A stretch of 64,000 nt of DNA, from assembly GCF_025813715.1 (NCBI RefSeq), contig NZ_CP107532.1:4356001-4420000 (forward strand), given 5' to 3'. The notes beneath the pieces were generated by a model. The model was not told the DNA's origin and ran no database searches. It saw only the letters and a program-made list of their open reading frames with translations. Position 1 is the first letter of the stretch; every line of letters begins with the position of its first letter. Made by a program: the position numbers and the translations under genes. This document shows positions 43,706-52,278 of this stretch, in pieces. This DNA is from Methylobacterium sp. FF17. GTDB lineage: Bacteria; Pseudomonadota; Alphaproteobacteria; Rhizobiales; Beijerinckiaceae.

Positions 43706-45997
43706 ATGCCCCGCTCCTCGCCGTTCCAGCCAGACGCAGCACCGACGCCCGCCCCGGGCGAAGGTCTCGGGCTGACGCACCTTGCCGGTCTGCTGCGCCG
43801 GTCGTGGCGGTGGATCGTGATCCCGACCGCGCTGGCTACCATCGGCGCCGTCGCCTTCGTGCAGATCGTGCCGCCGCGCTACACCGGCGAGGCGAAGATC
43901 CTCCTCGAGAGCCGGGACACGTCCTTCACTCGCAGCGCCCAGGAGCGCGGCGAGCAGCCCCAGCCCATCGACGAGCAGGCGGTGGCCAGCCAGGTGCAGG
44001 TGGTGATGTCCCGCGATCTGGCGCGCGAGGCGATCCGACGTCTGTCGCTCGCCGGCAACGCGGAGTTCGACCCGAGCGTCGCCGGCATCGGCCCGATCCA
44101 GCGCGCCCTGATGATGATCGGGCTCGCCAAGAACCCAATGGAGCGCCCGCCCGAGGAGCGGATGCTGGAGACCTATTTCGACCGCCTGACCGTGTTCCCG
44201 GCGGGCAAGTCGCGCATCCTCACGGTGGAGTTCCGCTCCCGGGACCCGCACCTCGCGGCGCAGGCGGCCAACACCATCGCGGAACTCTACATCGCGTCCC
44301 TCGATGCGGCCAGGACCGACACCGCCCGCTATGCCTCGACCTGGCTCGGCGGCAACATCGAGACCCTGCGCACCCGCGTGGCCGAGGCCGAGGCCAAGGT
44401 CGAAACCTACCGGGCCAGGAACGGCCTCATCGCCACGGGCGGAGCGGCCGGCCAGCCGCTCGGCGCCCAGCAGCTCGGGGAATTGTCGACCCAGCTCTCC
44501 CAGGCCCGCACCGCCAAGGCGGACCTCGCCGGCCGGGCCAAGCTGATCAAGGAGATGATCAAGGACGGTCGGGCCTTCGAGATCCCGGATGTCGCCAACA
44601 ACGAAATCATCCGCCGCACCGTCGAACAGCGCATCACCCTGCGCAACCAGTTGGCCCTCGAATCCCGGACTCTGCTCCCCGCCCATCCTCGGATCAAGGA
44701 ACTGACGGCGCAGATCTCCGACCTCGACGCCCAGATCAAGGCCACCGCCGAGCGGGTGGTCCGCACCCTGGAGAACGATGCCCGCATCGCCGAGGCGCGG
44801 GTCGAGAGCCTGGGCGCGGCCGTCGACGCGCAGCGCGACGTCGTCTCGAAGGGCAATTCCAGCGAGGTCCAGTTGCGGGCCCTGGAGCGCGAGGCCAAGG
44901 CGCAGCGCGAACAGCTCGAATCCTACCTCTCGCGCTACCGGGAGGCGTCGGCTCGCGACGCCGAGAACGCCACCCCGGCCGATGCCCGCGTGGTCTCCCG
45001 CGCGATAACGCCCGAGACCCCCTCGTTCCCCAAGAAGCTGCCGATCGTCCTCCTCGCCGCCGTGCTGGGGCTGCTGTTCTCCATGGGCGGTGTCATTGCC
45101 CACCATCTCCTGCGCGATCCCGACGGTTCGGGCCGGCGCCGGCGTGACGAGGCCGATGCGGACATCGCCCGTCCTCAGGCCTCCAGCCAGCCCTTCGTCT
45201 TTCCCGAGGCTTCCCTCGCCCTCGCGCGCCAGGCGGAGATCCCGGCCGCGACGCCCCGGGTCGCCACGGCCACAGGCATGGAGATGGGCGCGACGGCGGA
45301 GCACGGTGAGCTCAGAACTTCGGCCGGCAACCGCACGCGCGGCCGCGATGCGGCGGAAGCCTACGACCTCGATGACCTGATCGCCCGTCTTCGCACCGGG
45401 TCGATTCCGGACGGGAAGGCCGGTCGCACGATCCTCATCGTCGAGACCGTTCCCGCCGGCCGGGGCACCCCCGGCCTCGCGGTGAACCTCGGCGGAACCC
45501 TGGCCGCCGGCGCAACCGCCGTGGTGCTCGACCTCAACGGCCCCGCCTGCAGCGAGGAAGAGGCAGGCCTCACGGACCTGGTGGCGGGCGAGGCCGACTT
45601 CCTCGACGTCATCCAGTCGATTCCCGGCTCGCCCCTACATGCCATCTCGCGCGGCTTTATCAGTGCCGGGATCCTGGTGGAGGAGCCCCAGGCGCTCGCG
45701 ATCACCCTCGATGCGCTGGCGGAAACCTACGACTGGGTGGTGTGCCGCCTCGGCGCACCTCGGACCCGGATCGCCCGCGAGATCCTGGCGACGGCGGGTC
45801 CGCACATGGCCTGCGTGGTGATCGCCTCCGACCGAGATCCGGAGGATGCCGAGCTCGTGCAACTCTACGGCCTCGCCGAAGCCTCTGGAGCCGGGCAGGT
45901 CCTCGTGGCTCAGGATCGCGTGGCCGGTACCCTCCAGTCTCGCAAGCCGGCCTACGCGTCGGACGAGGACATGCCGCTGCGCCTCTCGGCGGCCTGA
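43706..45997 (+). CDS. GumC/Wzc-like exopolysaccharide chain-length and export protein
   Basis: This 763-residue inner-membrane protein has two membrane helices (WRWIVIPTALATIGAVAFV near residue 40 and LPIVLLAAVLGLLFSMGGVI near 450) around a long coiled-coil region, as in Wzz/Wzc proteins. The C-terminal part resembles a BY-kinase domain but the Walker A is degenerate (ETVPAGRGTPG, without the GKS/T core). It has no obvious tyrosine-rich tail. It works with the Wza-like lipoprotein, whose gene is divergent across a 188-base gap. An in-frame TTG lies six codons upstream of the ATG. Confidence 0.9.
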   Translation: MPRSSPFQPDAAPTPAPGEGLGLTHLAGLLRRSWRWIVIPTALATIGAVAFVQIVPPRYTGEAKILLESRDTSFTRSAQERGEQPQPIDEQAVASQVQVVMSRDLAREAIRRLSLAGNAEFDPSVAGIGPIQRALMMIGLAKNPMERPPEERMLETYFDRLTVFPAGKSRILTVEFRSRDPHLAAQAANTIAELYIASLDAARTDTARYASTWLGGNIETLRTRVAEAEAKVETYRARNGLIATGGAAGQPLGAQQLGELSTQLSQARTAKADLAGRAKLIKEMIKDGRAFEIPDVANNEIIRRTVEQRITLRNQLALESRTLLPAHPRIKELTAQISDLDAQIKATAERVVRTLENDARIAEARVESLGAAVDAQRDVVSKGNSSEVQLRALEREAKAQREQLESYLSRYREASARDAENATPADARVVSRAITPETPSFPKKLPIVLLAAVLGLLFSMGGVIAHHLLRDPDGSGRRRRDEADADIARPQASSQPFVFPEASLALARQAEIPAATPRVATATGMEMGATAEHGELRTSAGNRTRGRDAAEAYDLDDLIARLRTGSIPDGKAGRTILIVETVPAGRGTPGLAVNLGGTLAAGATAVVLDLNGPACSEEEAGLTDLVAGEADFLDVIQSIPGSPLHAISRGFISAGILVEEPQALAITLDALAETYDWVVCRLGAPRTRIAREILATAGPHMACVVIASDRDPEDAELVQLYGLAEASGAGQVLVAQDRVAGTLQSRKPAYASDEDMPLRLSAA

Positions 45998-46037
45998 TCG
46001 CTTTCCCATCGTCCCGGCGCGATCGCGCCGCGACCGG

Positions 46038-47237
46038 CTACTCGCCCGGCCCGGCCACCCGTCGGCGCAGGCGCATCGCCAGCCCCATCAGGCGCGGATC
46101 GCGCTTGATCCGGCGCTTCAGACGGGCCGTGACGACCGCCTTCAGGGCAAACAGGTGGCCCCGCAGGGTCACCGGGATGGTGACCTCCCCGAGTTCGATG
46201 GTCTCGTCGCAGATATTCGCCTTGTAGCGGGCCTCGCCGACACCGAGGTCGAACGCGCGGCGACCGCGGGCGGTCTGATCGGCGATGAGGTGATGGAGCA
46301 GGATGTCGCCGGGGCTCGAACGGCTGACCGCCGGATCGCTGTCGAACGAGGTCATCATGCCGCTGTAGCGCTGCGCATCCACGGCACCGGCGAACACAGC
46401 GAAGACGCGGCCTGTCTGGCTCGCGACCAGGGCCGTCACCTCGATGGCGGGCGTGCCCCCGTCGAGCGCGGCGCCCCGCGCCAGGAAATCGCGCACCGCT
46501 GCGTCGGCATAGGGGTTGGCGAGTCCCATGGCGGCGAGACGACCGGCCTTCTGCGCGTAGAAGGCGGCGAGGTAGCGCTCGACCTCCTCGGCCGTCGTGG
46601 CCCGCCGGCACGCCACCGGGCCGAAGGCTTCGACGAGCTTCTTCTCCTTCGAACGCAGCTTCTTGCGCGCGTCGCTGCTGAAGACGCGCTTGACCGTCGA
46701 ATCCGGATCGGGGCCGAGGATCAGCCCGTAGGCGTCGCTCGGCGCGGGCTCGGCCCGGAACGACATCGGGTTGGCGGCCCCGTCCCAGAAGCGTGGCTGG
46801 TGCGAGAGGGCGTAGACGTCGATGCCCGCATCACGGCCGAGCAGGCGAAGCGGTTCGATGAGATCCTCGGGCCGCATCGCAGCGGCCTCCCGGGAGGCGA
46901 AGAGGGGCATGTGGTAGTTGGCATGCTTGGCGCCGACCACGCGGGCCACCAGCATCCCGCCCTCGCGGGCGACGACCAGGGGCAGGAGCACGCGCGGCCG
47001 CCCGGACGCGTCCCGCAGCACGACGATGCGCAGGGTGGCCTCGGGCGCGCTCCGCGCATAGGCCGCAACCCAATCGAAGCGCTGGTAGGGTGTCGCCAGG
47101 ACCGCCGGGTCGGATTCCATTCCGCGCCACAGGGTCTCGACGGCCCCGAGGTCCTCGACGATCTCGGCGCTCAGGCCGCCCTGGACTCGGTCACACATCG
47201 CGCCGGCTTCGGTCCTTCCGTGAGCAAGTGCAGCCAT
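46038..47237 (-). CDS. GNAT-family acetyltransferase (CelD/FemAB-like)
   Basis: This 399-residue protein resembles the CelD/BcsL type of GNAT proteins in exopolysaccharide and cellulose clusters. Typical features are VLLPLVVAREGG near residue 80, SSDARKKLRSKEKKL near 195 and SPGDILLHHLIADQTARG near 310. It may acetylate or otherwise decorate the polysaccharide, by inference. The start at 47237 gives 13 residues before an internal Met, which is an alternative. The deacetylase gene 179 bases away is divergent. Confidence 0.86.
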   Translation of the reverse strand: MAALAHGRTEAGAMCDRVQGGLSAEIVEDLGAVETLWRGMESDPAVLATPYQRFDWVAAYARSAPEATLRIVVLRDASGRPRVLLPLVVAREGGMLVARVVGAKHANYHMPLFASREAAAMRPEDLIEPLRLLGRDAGIDVYALSHQPRFWDGAANPMSFRAEPAPSDAYGLILGPDPDSTVKRVFSSDARKKLRSKEKKLVEAFGPVACRRATTAEEVERYLAAFYAQKAGRLAAMGLANPYADAAVRDFLARGAALDGGTPAIEVTALVASQTGRVFAVFAGAVDAQRYSGMMTSFDSDPAVSRSSPGDILLHHLIADQTARGRRAFDLGVGEARYKANICDETIELGEVTIPVTLRGHLFALKAVVTARLKRRIKRDPRLMGLAMRLRRRVAGPGE

Positions 47238-47416
47238 GCCGTCATTCCTGGTGGCCGGCGGAGCGGTCTCCGCCGAATCGCCCGCCCCGTCATGGAACCC
47301 GAGGCCTTAACCGGCGGGTGACACGGGCCGGGCCGAGGCCGGGTCTCTGCCCGCGTGGGTAACGAAACCTTGCCGGACCGCGTGCTTGGCTATCGGCCTG
47401 CCCTGAGGGATTCACC

Positions 47417-48487
47417 ATGTCGTCTCTCGACACCCCCGCCCTGAGCCGCCGCCACCGCCTCTTCGCGGCGGGTTTTCGCGCCATCGCGGCAAGCCGCGCC
47501 GACCTCTGGCTCGGCCCGGTCGCCCGGGGGCGCGGCGTCGTCCTGACCTTCCACCACGTCCGCCCCGGTGCGCCGGGCGCCTATGCACCCAACAGCCTGC
47601 TGACGATCACCCCGGACTTCCTCGATCGGACCCTCCGCCTGGTGCGGGCGCGCGGCTTCGAAATCATCGGCCTCGACGCCTTGCCCGGGCGCCTCGCGAG
47701 GGGAGGCCGCCCCTTCGTGGTCCTGACCTTCGATGACGGCTACCGGGACAACGCCGAGCACGCGGCTCCCATCCTCCGGCGGCACGACGCACCCTGGACG
47801 CTGTTCGTCACCAGCGATTTCGCGAGCGGCCGGGGACGCCTGTGGTGGCTCGAACTGGAGCGGGCGATCCGGCGCCTCGACCGGATCCGGATCGTCGACG
47901 GGATCGACCCGATCGACCTGCCGGCCCGCGACGCGGCGGAAAAGTCGAGGGCCTTCGAAGCCGTCTACCGCAGCCTTCGGAGCGGGCCGGAGGCACGCCT
48001 CCTCGCGCGGATCGCCGATCTCAGTGCGGAGGCCGGCTTCGCACCAGGTACCCTGGCGGGTGAGCTCTGCCTCACCTGGTCTGAATTGCGGGATCTCGGG
48101 CGCGATCCGGGCGTGACCTTCGGCGCGCACACGATCAGCCACCCGATGCTGGCCAAGCACGATGCCGCGACGGCGCGCCGAGAAATCGCGGAGGGGCGAA
48201 CCCGGGTCGCAGCGGAACTGGGCCGCCCCGTGATCCACCTGTCGTATCCGTTGGGCGATCCGACCTCGGCCGGCGGGCGCGAGTTCGGCCTCGCCCGCGA
48301 CCTCGGCTTCGCCACCGCGGTGACGACCCGTCCGGGCCACCTCTTCGCGGCACATGCGGCGCACCTGCACGCGCTGCCGCGCGTCTCGGTGAACGGGCAT
48401 CACCAGACGGAAGCAGCCCTCTCGGCCCTGCTCTCGGGCGTCCCGTTCCTCGCCTGGAACCGGGGACGCCGGCTCAACGTGGGCTGA
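47417..48487 (+). CDS. Polysaccharide deacetylase family protein
   Basis: The 356-residue protein has the NodB-type deacetylase motifs: VLTFDDGYRDN near residue 110 (catalytic Asp and metal Asp) and the His motif FGAHTISHPML near 235. It may remove acetyl groups from an exopolysaccharide or peptidoglycan; no signal peptide is clear, so the location is uncertain. The CelD-like gene on the other strand and the earlier export genes make a polysaccharide-modifying role likely. Its stop is five bases from the next, convergent, gene. Confidence 0.9.
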   Translation: MSSLDTPALSRRHRLFAAGFRAIAASRADLWLGPVARGRGVVLTFHHVRPGAPGAYAPNSLLTITPDFLDRTLRLVRARGFEIIGLDALPGRLARGGRPFVVLTFDDGYRDNAEHAAPILRRHDAPWTLFVTSDFASGRGRLWWLELERAIRRLDRIRIVDGIDPIDLPARDAAEKSRAFEAVYRSLRSGPEARLLARIADLSAEAGFAPGTLAGELCLTWSELRDLGRDPGVTFGAHTISHPMLAKHDAATARREIAEGRTRVAAELGRPVIHLSYPLGDPTSAGGREFGLARDLGFATAVTTRPGHLFAAHAAHLHALPRVSVNGHHQTEAALSALLSGVPFLAWNRGRRLNVG

Positions 48488-48492
48488 TCCCC

Positions 48493-48909
48493 TCAGCGCC
48501 GGCGGCGATGACGGCGATACGAGCGGGTCTCCGCCCCGGCGACCGCGAAGCTGGCGCTCTGGCGCCCATGGCGCGCGTGGCGGCCCCGCCGCCCACGCCG
48601 CCCGACGGACGCGATGGCGGCCTCCGTCGCCGCGGCGCTGGCCGCGATCGATTGCGGAATGGCAGCGAGCGCGGCGGCGACGGAGGCCGAAGTGGCGGCC
48701 GAGCCGGCCGCGATGTTCCCGGCCACGTTCCGGGCGGCGGGCCCGAACATGGCGAGGCACTGATTGTAGGCGAGGTCGTTCTTCAGGCGCTCGCAATCGG
48801 AGACGGAGCGCGGGGCGGACTGGGCCAGGGCAGAGCCCCCCGAGAGAACGGGGGGCGCCGACAGGATCGCGAGGCCGAGCATGAGCGAGATCGTGCGCAG
48901 ACGAGGCAT
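48493..48909 (-). CDS. Small secreted protein with Ala-rich and Arg/His-rich segments
   Basis: The 138-residue protein has a signal peptide (SLMLGLAILSAPPVLSGGSALAQ), a cysteine pair in DCERLKNDLAYNQCLAMFG, an Ala/Ser-rich middle and a strongly basic tail (RRGRRGRHARHGR, then YRRHRRRR). The tail suggests binding to anionic polymers such as polysaccharide or nucleic acid. Function unknown. Confidence 0.7.
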   Translation of the reverse strand: MPRLRTISLMLGLAILSAPPVLSGGSALAQSAPRSVSDCERLKNDLAYNQCLAMFGPAARNVAGNIAAGSAATSASVAAALAAIPQSIAASAAATEAAIASVGRRGRRGRHARHGRQSASFAVAGAETRSYRRHRRRR

Positions 48910-49019
48910 TGAGCTTTACGGCGACCCTTTAACGAAAGACACGGCTCGCTTCTGGTCCGCGAGTACGGCGAAAAACCGACGCCGACCGGTGTTTTCCACG
49001 CCATCCGCCCTCGGCGCGG

Positions 49020-49253
49020 CTACCGAGGATCGTGCGGCTCGTCGTGCGGGACGTCGTTCCTGCCCATCCAGCTGATCAGGGGCATCAGGGGGAAGATCCA
49101 GGCGATGCCGAGCAGCGCGTAGAGCACTGCCTGCACGCCGGCAGGGGTCTGGGAGATGCGGCTATCCGCCAGCGCCATGGCCAGCGGCGCGTAGATGATG
49201 ATGAAGGCCAGCATCACGATCGTGCCGATCAGCGAGCGGGTGCGGCGGCGCAT
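49020..49253 (-). CDS. DUF2842 membrane protein
   Basis: This 77-residue protein has two membrane helices (SLIGTIVMLAFIIIYAPLAM and VLYALLGIAWIFPLMPLISW) with a positive N-terminus MRRRTR. It matches DUF2842, a small alphaproteobacterial family without known role. A longer frame exists upstream, but MRRRTR is the usual start of the family, so the ATG at 49253 was chosen. Confidence 0.88.
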   Translation of the reverse strand: MRRRTRSLIGTIVMLAFIIIYAPLAMALADSRISQTPAGVQAVLYALLGIAWIFPLMPLISWMGRNDVPHDEPHDPR

Positions 49254-49364
49254 CGGCTTGGTCCTCGAAATGCGGGTGTCTCCTGCCCACTGGGCGTAGA
49301 GGGGCGGGCACGCCATGGCAACGGGCGCGCCCGCGACCCTTGTGCTCGCCCGTCGCTCGGCGGA

Positions 49365-50123
49365 TCAGAGTTCTGCCGAGCGATTCGACAGTTCCGAGCG
49401 CAACTGCCGGGCGGCCTCCTGCAGGGCGGCATCCCGCCGCTGCCGGGGCCGGGGCACCGCAACCCGCATCTCCGCCGCGAGCCGGCCGGGGCTGCCCGCC
49501 AGCACCACCACGCGGTCGGCGAGAGTCACGGCCTCGTCGATGTCGTGGGTGACGAACAGGATCGTCTTGCCCGTCGCCGCCTGGATGCGCTGCAGCTCGT
49601 CCTGCAGGCCCTCGCGGGTGAAGCTGTCAAGTGCCGAGAACGGCTCGTCCATGAGGAGCACGTCGGGATCGACCGCGAGCGCCCGGGCGATGGCGACCCG
49701 CTGGCGCTGGCCGCCGGAGAGCTGGTGCGGCCAGCGCTGGCCGAGGTCGCCGAGGCCGACAAGGTCGAGCATCGCCTGCGCCTTGGTCAGGCGCTCGGCC
49801 TTCGACAGACTGCTTCCCTCCAGTCCGAAAGCCACGTTGGCGATGACCCGGCGCCAGGGCAGCAGCCGGGCATCCTGGAAGACCAGGGCCATCGGCACGC
49901 GACAACCCGGCCGGGGCGCGAGTCGCACGCGGCCCGAACTCGGTTTTGCCAGCCCGATCAGCACACGCAGAACCGTGGACTTGCCCACCCCCGACTCGCC
50001 GACGATGACTAGGAACTCCCCGCGTTCGACGTCGAGGTCGAGGTCGGACAGGATGACGTTGCGGATGCCCGCGCGCTCATAGGCGAGGCTGAGGCCTGCG
50101 ATGGAAATGATCGGCTCGGACAT
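49365..50123 (-). CDS. ABC transporter ATP-binding protein (SsuB/TauB-like)
   Basis: The 252-residue ATPase shows Walker A GESGVGKSTVL at about residue 40, signature LSGGQRQRVAIARAL near 135 and Walker B LLMDEPFSALD. It belongs to the nitrate/sulphonate/taurine group of ABC importers. With the permease gene one base upstream it would form the membrane-side part of an importer. The substrate cannot be inferred because the binding protein is not adjacent. Confidence 0.92.
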   Translation of the reverse strand: MSEPIISIAGLSLAYERAGIRNVILSDLDLDVERGEFLVIVGESGVGKSTVLRVLIGLAKPSSGRVRLAPRPGCRVPMALVFQDARLLPWRRVIANVAFGLEGSSLSKAERLTKAQAMLDLVGLGDLGQRWPHQLSGGQRQRVAIARALAVDPDVLLMDEPFSALDSFTREGLQDELQRIQAATGKTILFVTHDIDEAVTLADRVVVLAGSPGRLAAEMRVAVPRPRQRRDAALQEAARQLRSELSNRSAEL

Positions 50124-50124
50124 G

Positions 50125-50877
50125 TCAGGCGCGCCACCGGAGGAGCCACCCCTGGAGGGCGACGAAGGCCGTGTCGAACAGGCCGTAGAGGGCGGCCATG
50201 GTGAGCATGTAGACGACGACGATGTCGGTGGAGAGCAGGCTCGAGGCCTGCATCATCCGGGCGCCGACGCCGGGCACGCCGAAGATCTCGGCGGCCACCA
50301 CCGCCATCCAGGCCTGACCCAGCGCCGTGCGCAGGCCGACCAGGATTCCCGGGGTCGCCGCCGGCAGCAGGATTTTGGTGAGCCGCGACCAGGGCGAGCC
50401 GAAGCCGAAGGCCTGGGCCACCTCCACGAGGTCGCGGTCGACGCCGCGCACAGCCCCTTGCGTTGCGAAGAAGACGATCCAGAACACACCGATGGCGATG
50501 ATGAACACCGCCGCCTCGGGCTGGACGCCGAACCAGATGATGGCGAACGGCACCCAGGCAAGCCCGGGGATCGGGCGCAGCAGGCGCACGATCCAGGCGG
50601 TGAAGGCCTCGAACCCCCGGAACATGCCGCTGAGCAGCCCCAGGGCGATGCCGGCGGCGGCTCCCACGCCGAGGCCGGCCACGTAATGACTGAGACTCGA
50701 CACCACAGCCTCGCCCCAGACGCCGAGACGCACCTCGTTGAGGAAGGCCGCCGGAATCGTGCTCGGCGGCGGCAGGAAGGCCGGGCTGATGAGGCCGAGG
50801 CGCGGCATCGCCTCCCAGAACAGTAGGAAAGCGAGAAGCCCGGCGGCGGCGAGCCCGGTGGAACGCAGGGCCCTCAT
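50125..50877 (-). CDS. ABC transporter permease (SsuC/TauC-like)
   Basis: The 250-residue permease has about six membrane helices and the EAA-type loop EVAQAFGFGSPWSRLTKILLP near residue 150. It pairs with the ATPase gene. Nitrate, sulphonate and taurine families share this form. No substrate-binding gene is found on either side, so it may be coded elsewhere. The next gene upstream is an unrelated epimerase. Confidence 0.91.
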   Translation of the reverse strand: MRALRSTGLAAAGLLAFLLFWEAMPRLGLISPAFLPPPSTIPAAFLNEVRLGVWGEAVVSSLSHYVAGLGVGAAAGIALGLLSGMFRGFEAFTAWIVRLLRPIPGLAWVPFAIIWFGVQPEAAVFIIAIGVFWIVFFATQGAVRGVDRDLVEVAQAFGFGSPWSRLTKILLPAATPGILVGLRTALGQAWMAVVAAEIFGVPGVGARMMQASSLLSTDIVVVYMLTMAALYGLFDTAFVALQGWLLRWRA

Positions 50878-51064
50878 GGCCGGGCGCCCGGCGCGGTCGC
50901 GCCTGTGCCGGAAGGGTTGGCGTGCCGCCGGAGGTTGGTTCGAGACATCATCGGACTGGCGTGCTTCGTGGCGATGGGGCAGCGACCTGCCTGCTGCGGG
51001 AAGAACCGGCTCCGGCGCACGAACCCGTGCGGGAATCCGGCCGATACGACGTCGTGTGGGAAGG

Positions 51065-52078
51065 TCAGGCGCCGTAGTACTGCCGATACCATGCCACGAA
51101 GGCAGGAATCCCGACGGTCAGCGGCGTTTCCGGCACGTGCCCCACCAGCGCCCGCAGGAGGTCGGTGCTCGCCTCGGTTCGGGGAACGTCGCCGGGGGGC
51201 AGGGGCTTGAGAACGCGCTCGGCGCGGCGCCCGAGGGCGCGCTCCAGCTCGTCGATCATCGCGTCGATCCGCACCGGCCGGCCGCCGCCGATATTCACGA
51301 GGCGATACGGCGCCACGGGACTGAGGGTGTCGCCCGCAAGCACCCGTCCAGCGCCGCTCCCCGGCAGGGGCGGGGGCCGGTCGATCAGGCCGCGAATCGC
51401 CGTGACGAGATCGTCCACATAGGTGAAGTCGCGCTCGGCCGCACCGTCCGCGAACACCTCGATCGGTACCCCCGCCAGGATCTTGCGGGTGAACAGGAAC
51501 AGGGCCATGTCCGGCCGGCCCCAGGGTCCGTAGACCGTGAAGAACCGGAAGGCCGTCGTCGGAATACCGAAGAGATGGCTGTAGGCATGCGCCATGGCTT
51601 CGCCGGCGAGCTTCGAGGCGGCATAGAGGGTGAGCGGCGTCACCGAGGGGTCGGCCTCCCGGAACGGCATCGCGGTGTTGCCGCCATAGGCCGAACTGGT
51701 GGAGGCGAACAGCAGGTGGCGCACCGGATGCGCCCGCACCGCCTCGATCAGGTTCGCCGTGCCGACAAGGTTGGCATCCACGTAGGCGCCGGGATTTTCC
51801 AGGCTGTGGCGCACCCCGGCCTGGGCCGCGAGGTGGACGACGACGTCCGGCTTCGCTCGGCCGATCGCCTCCAGCAGCGCACCCGGCGTCTCCAAACGGG
51901 CTTCGACAGCGGTGAAATGCGGGCGTTCCGCCAGGGCGGCGTGGCGCGCCCGCTTCAGGCCGACGTCGTAATAGTCACTGAAGCCGTCGAAGCCGGTAAC
52001 GGCGTGATCCTCGTCGAGGAGGCGCCGCGCGAGATGGTAGCCGATGAAGCCGGCGGTGCCGGTGACGAAGACGCGCAT
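51065..52078 (-). CDS. NAD-dependent UDP-sugar epimerase (UDP-glucuronate 4-epimerase-like)
   Basis: The 337-residue short-chain dehydrogenase/epimerase has the glycine motif TGTAGFIGYHLA at the start, the VHLAAQAGVRHSLENP region and the catalytic YAASK motif near residue 155 with an upstream Ser/Thr in FASTSSAYG. It likely interconverts UDP-glucuronate and UDP-galacturonate, in line with surface polysaccharide synthesis. Substrate is judged from general similarity only. Confidence 0.88.
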   Translation of the reverse strand: MRVFVTGTAGFIGYHLARRLLDEDHAVTGFDGFSDYYDVGLKRARHAALAERPHFTAVEARLETPGALLEAIGRAKPDVVVHLAAQAGVRHSLENPGAYVDANLVGTANLIEAVRAHPVRHLLFASTSSAYGGNTAMPFREADPSVTPLTLYAASKLAGEAMAHAYSHLFGIPTTAFRFFTVYGPWGRPDMALFLFTRKILAGVPIEVFADGAAERDFTYVDDLVTAIRGLIDRPPPLPGSGAGRVLAGDTLSPVAPYRLVNIGGGRPVRIDAMIDELERALGRRAERVLKPLPPGDVPRTEASTDLLRALVGHVPETPLTVGIPAFVAWYRQYYGA

Positions 52079-52163
52079 GGGGTCCCTTGCGGCCGTCCGA
52101 ACCGGGCTGAGCCTGCCCCCGACCTACACCCAGTGCCGTGCGACCTCAAGAAACCGGGGCATC

Positions 52164-52177
52164 GCCCCCTTGGGGGC
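52164..52177. repeat. Perfect 14-base palindrome between epimerase and PiT genes
   Basis: GCCCCCTTGGGGGC is a perfect palindrome in the 200-base gap. Further GC-rich inverted segments follow at about 52225-52255. It may act as a terminator for the upstream genes or be part of a dispersed intergenic element. No gene is seen in the gap. Confidence 0.5.
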
Positions 52178-52278
52178 ATTGGAGATTGGGAGGCAGGGTG
52201 CCGGAGCCCCGATCGGGAGTTGGAACCAACATCTCCACCCCGGCCTCCCCCATAGGCGGATGGGAAAGCCCTCGCGCC

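Noticed and set aside
43634..45304. Open frame of 556 codons on the minus strand opposite the GumC/Wzc-like gene
   Set aside because: Antisense shadow of a gene with clear domains; Gly/Arg/Asp-rich peptide without motifs.
47390..48796. Minus-strand frame of 468 codons opposite the polysaccharide deacetylase
   Set aside because: Antisense to a gene with the TFDDGY and HTISHP motifs; no family likeness.
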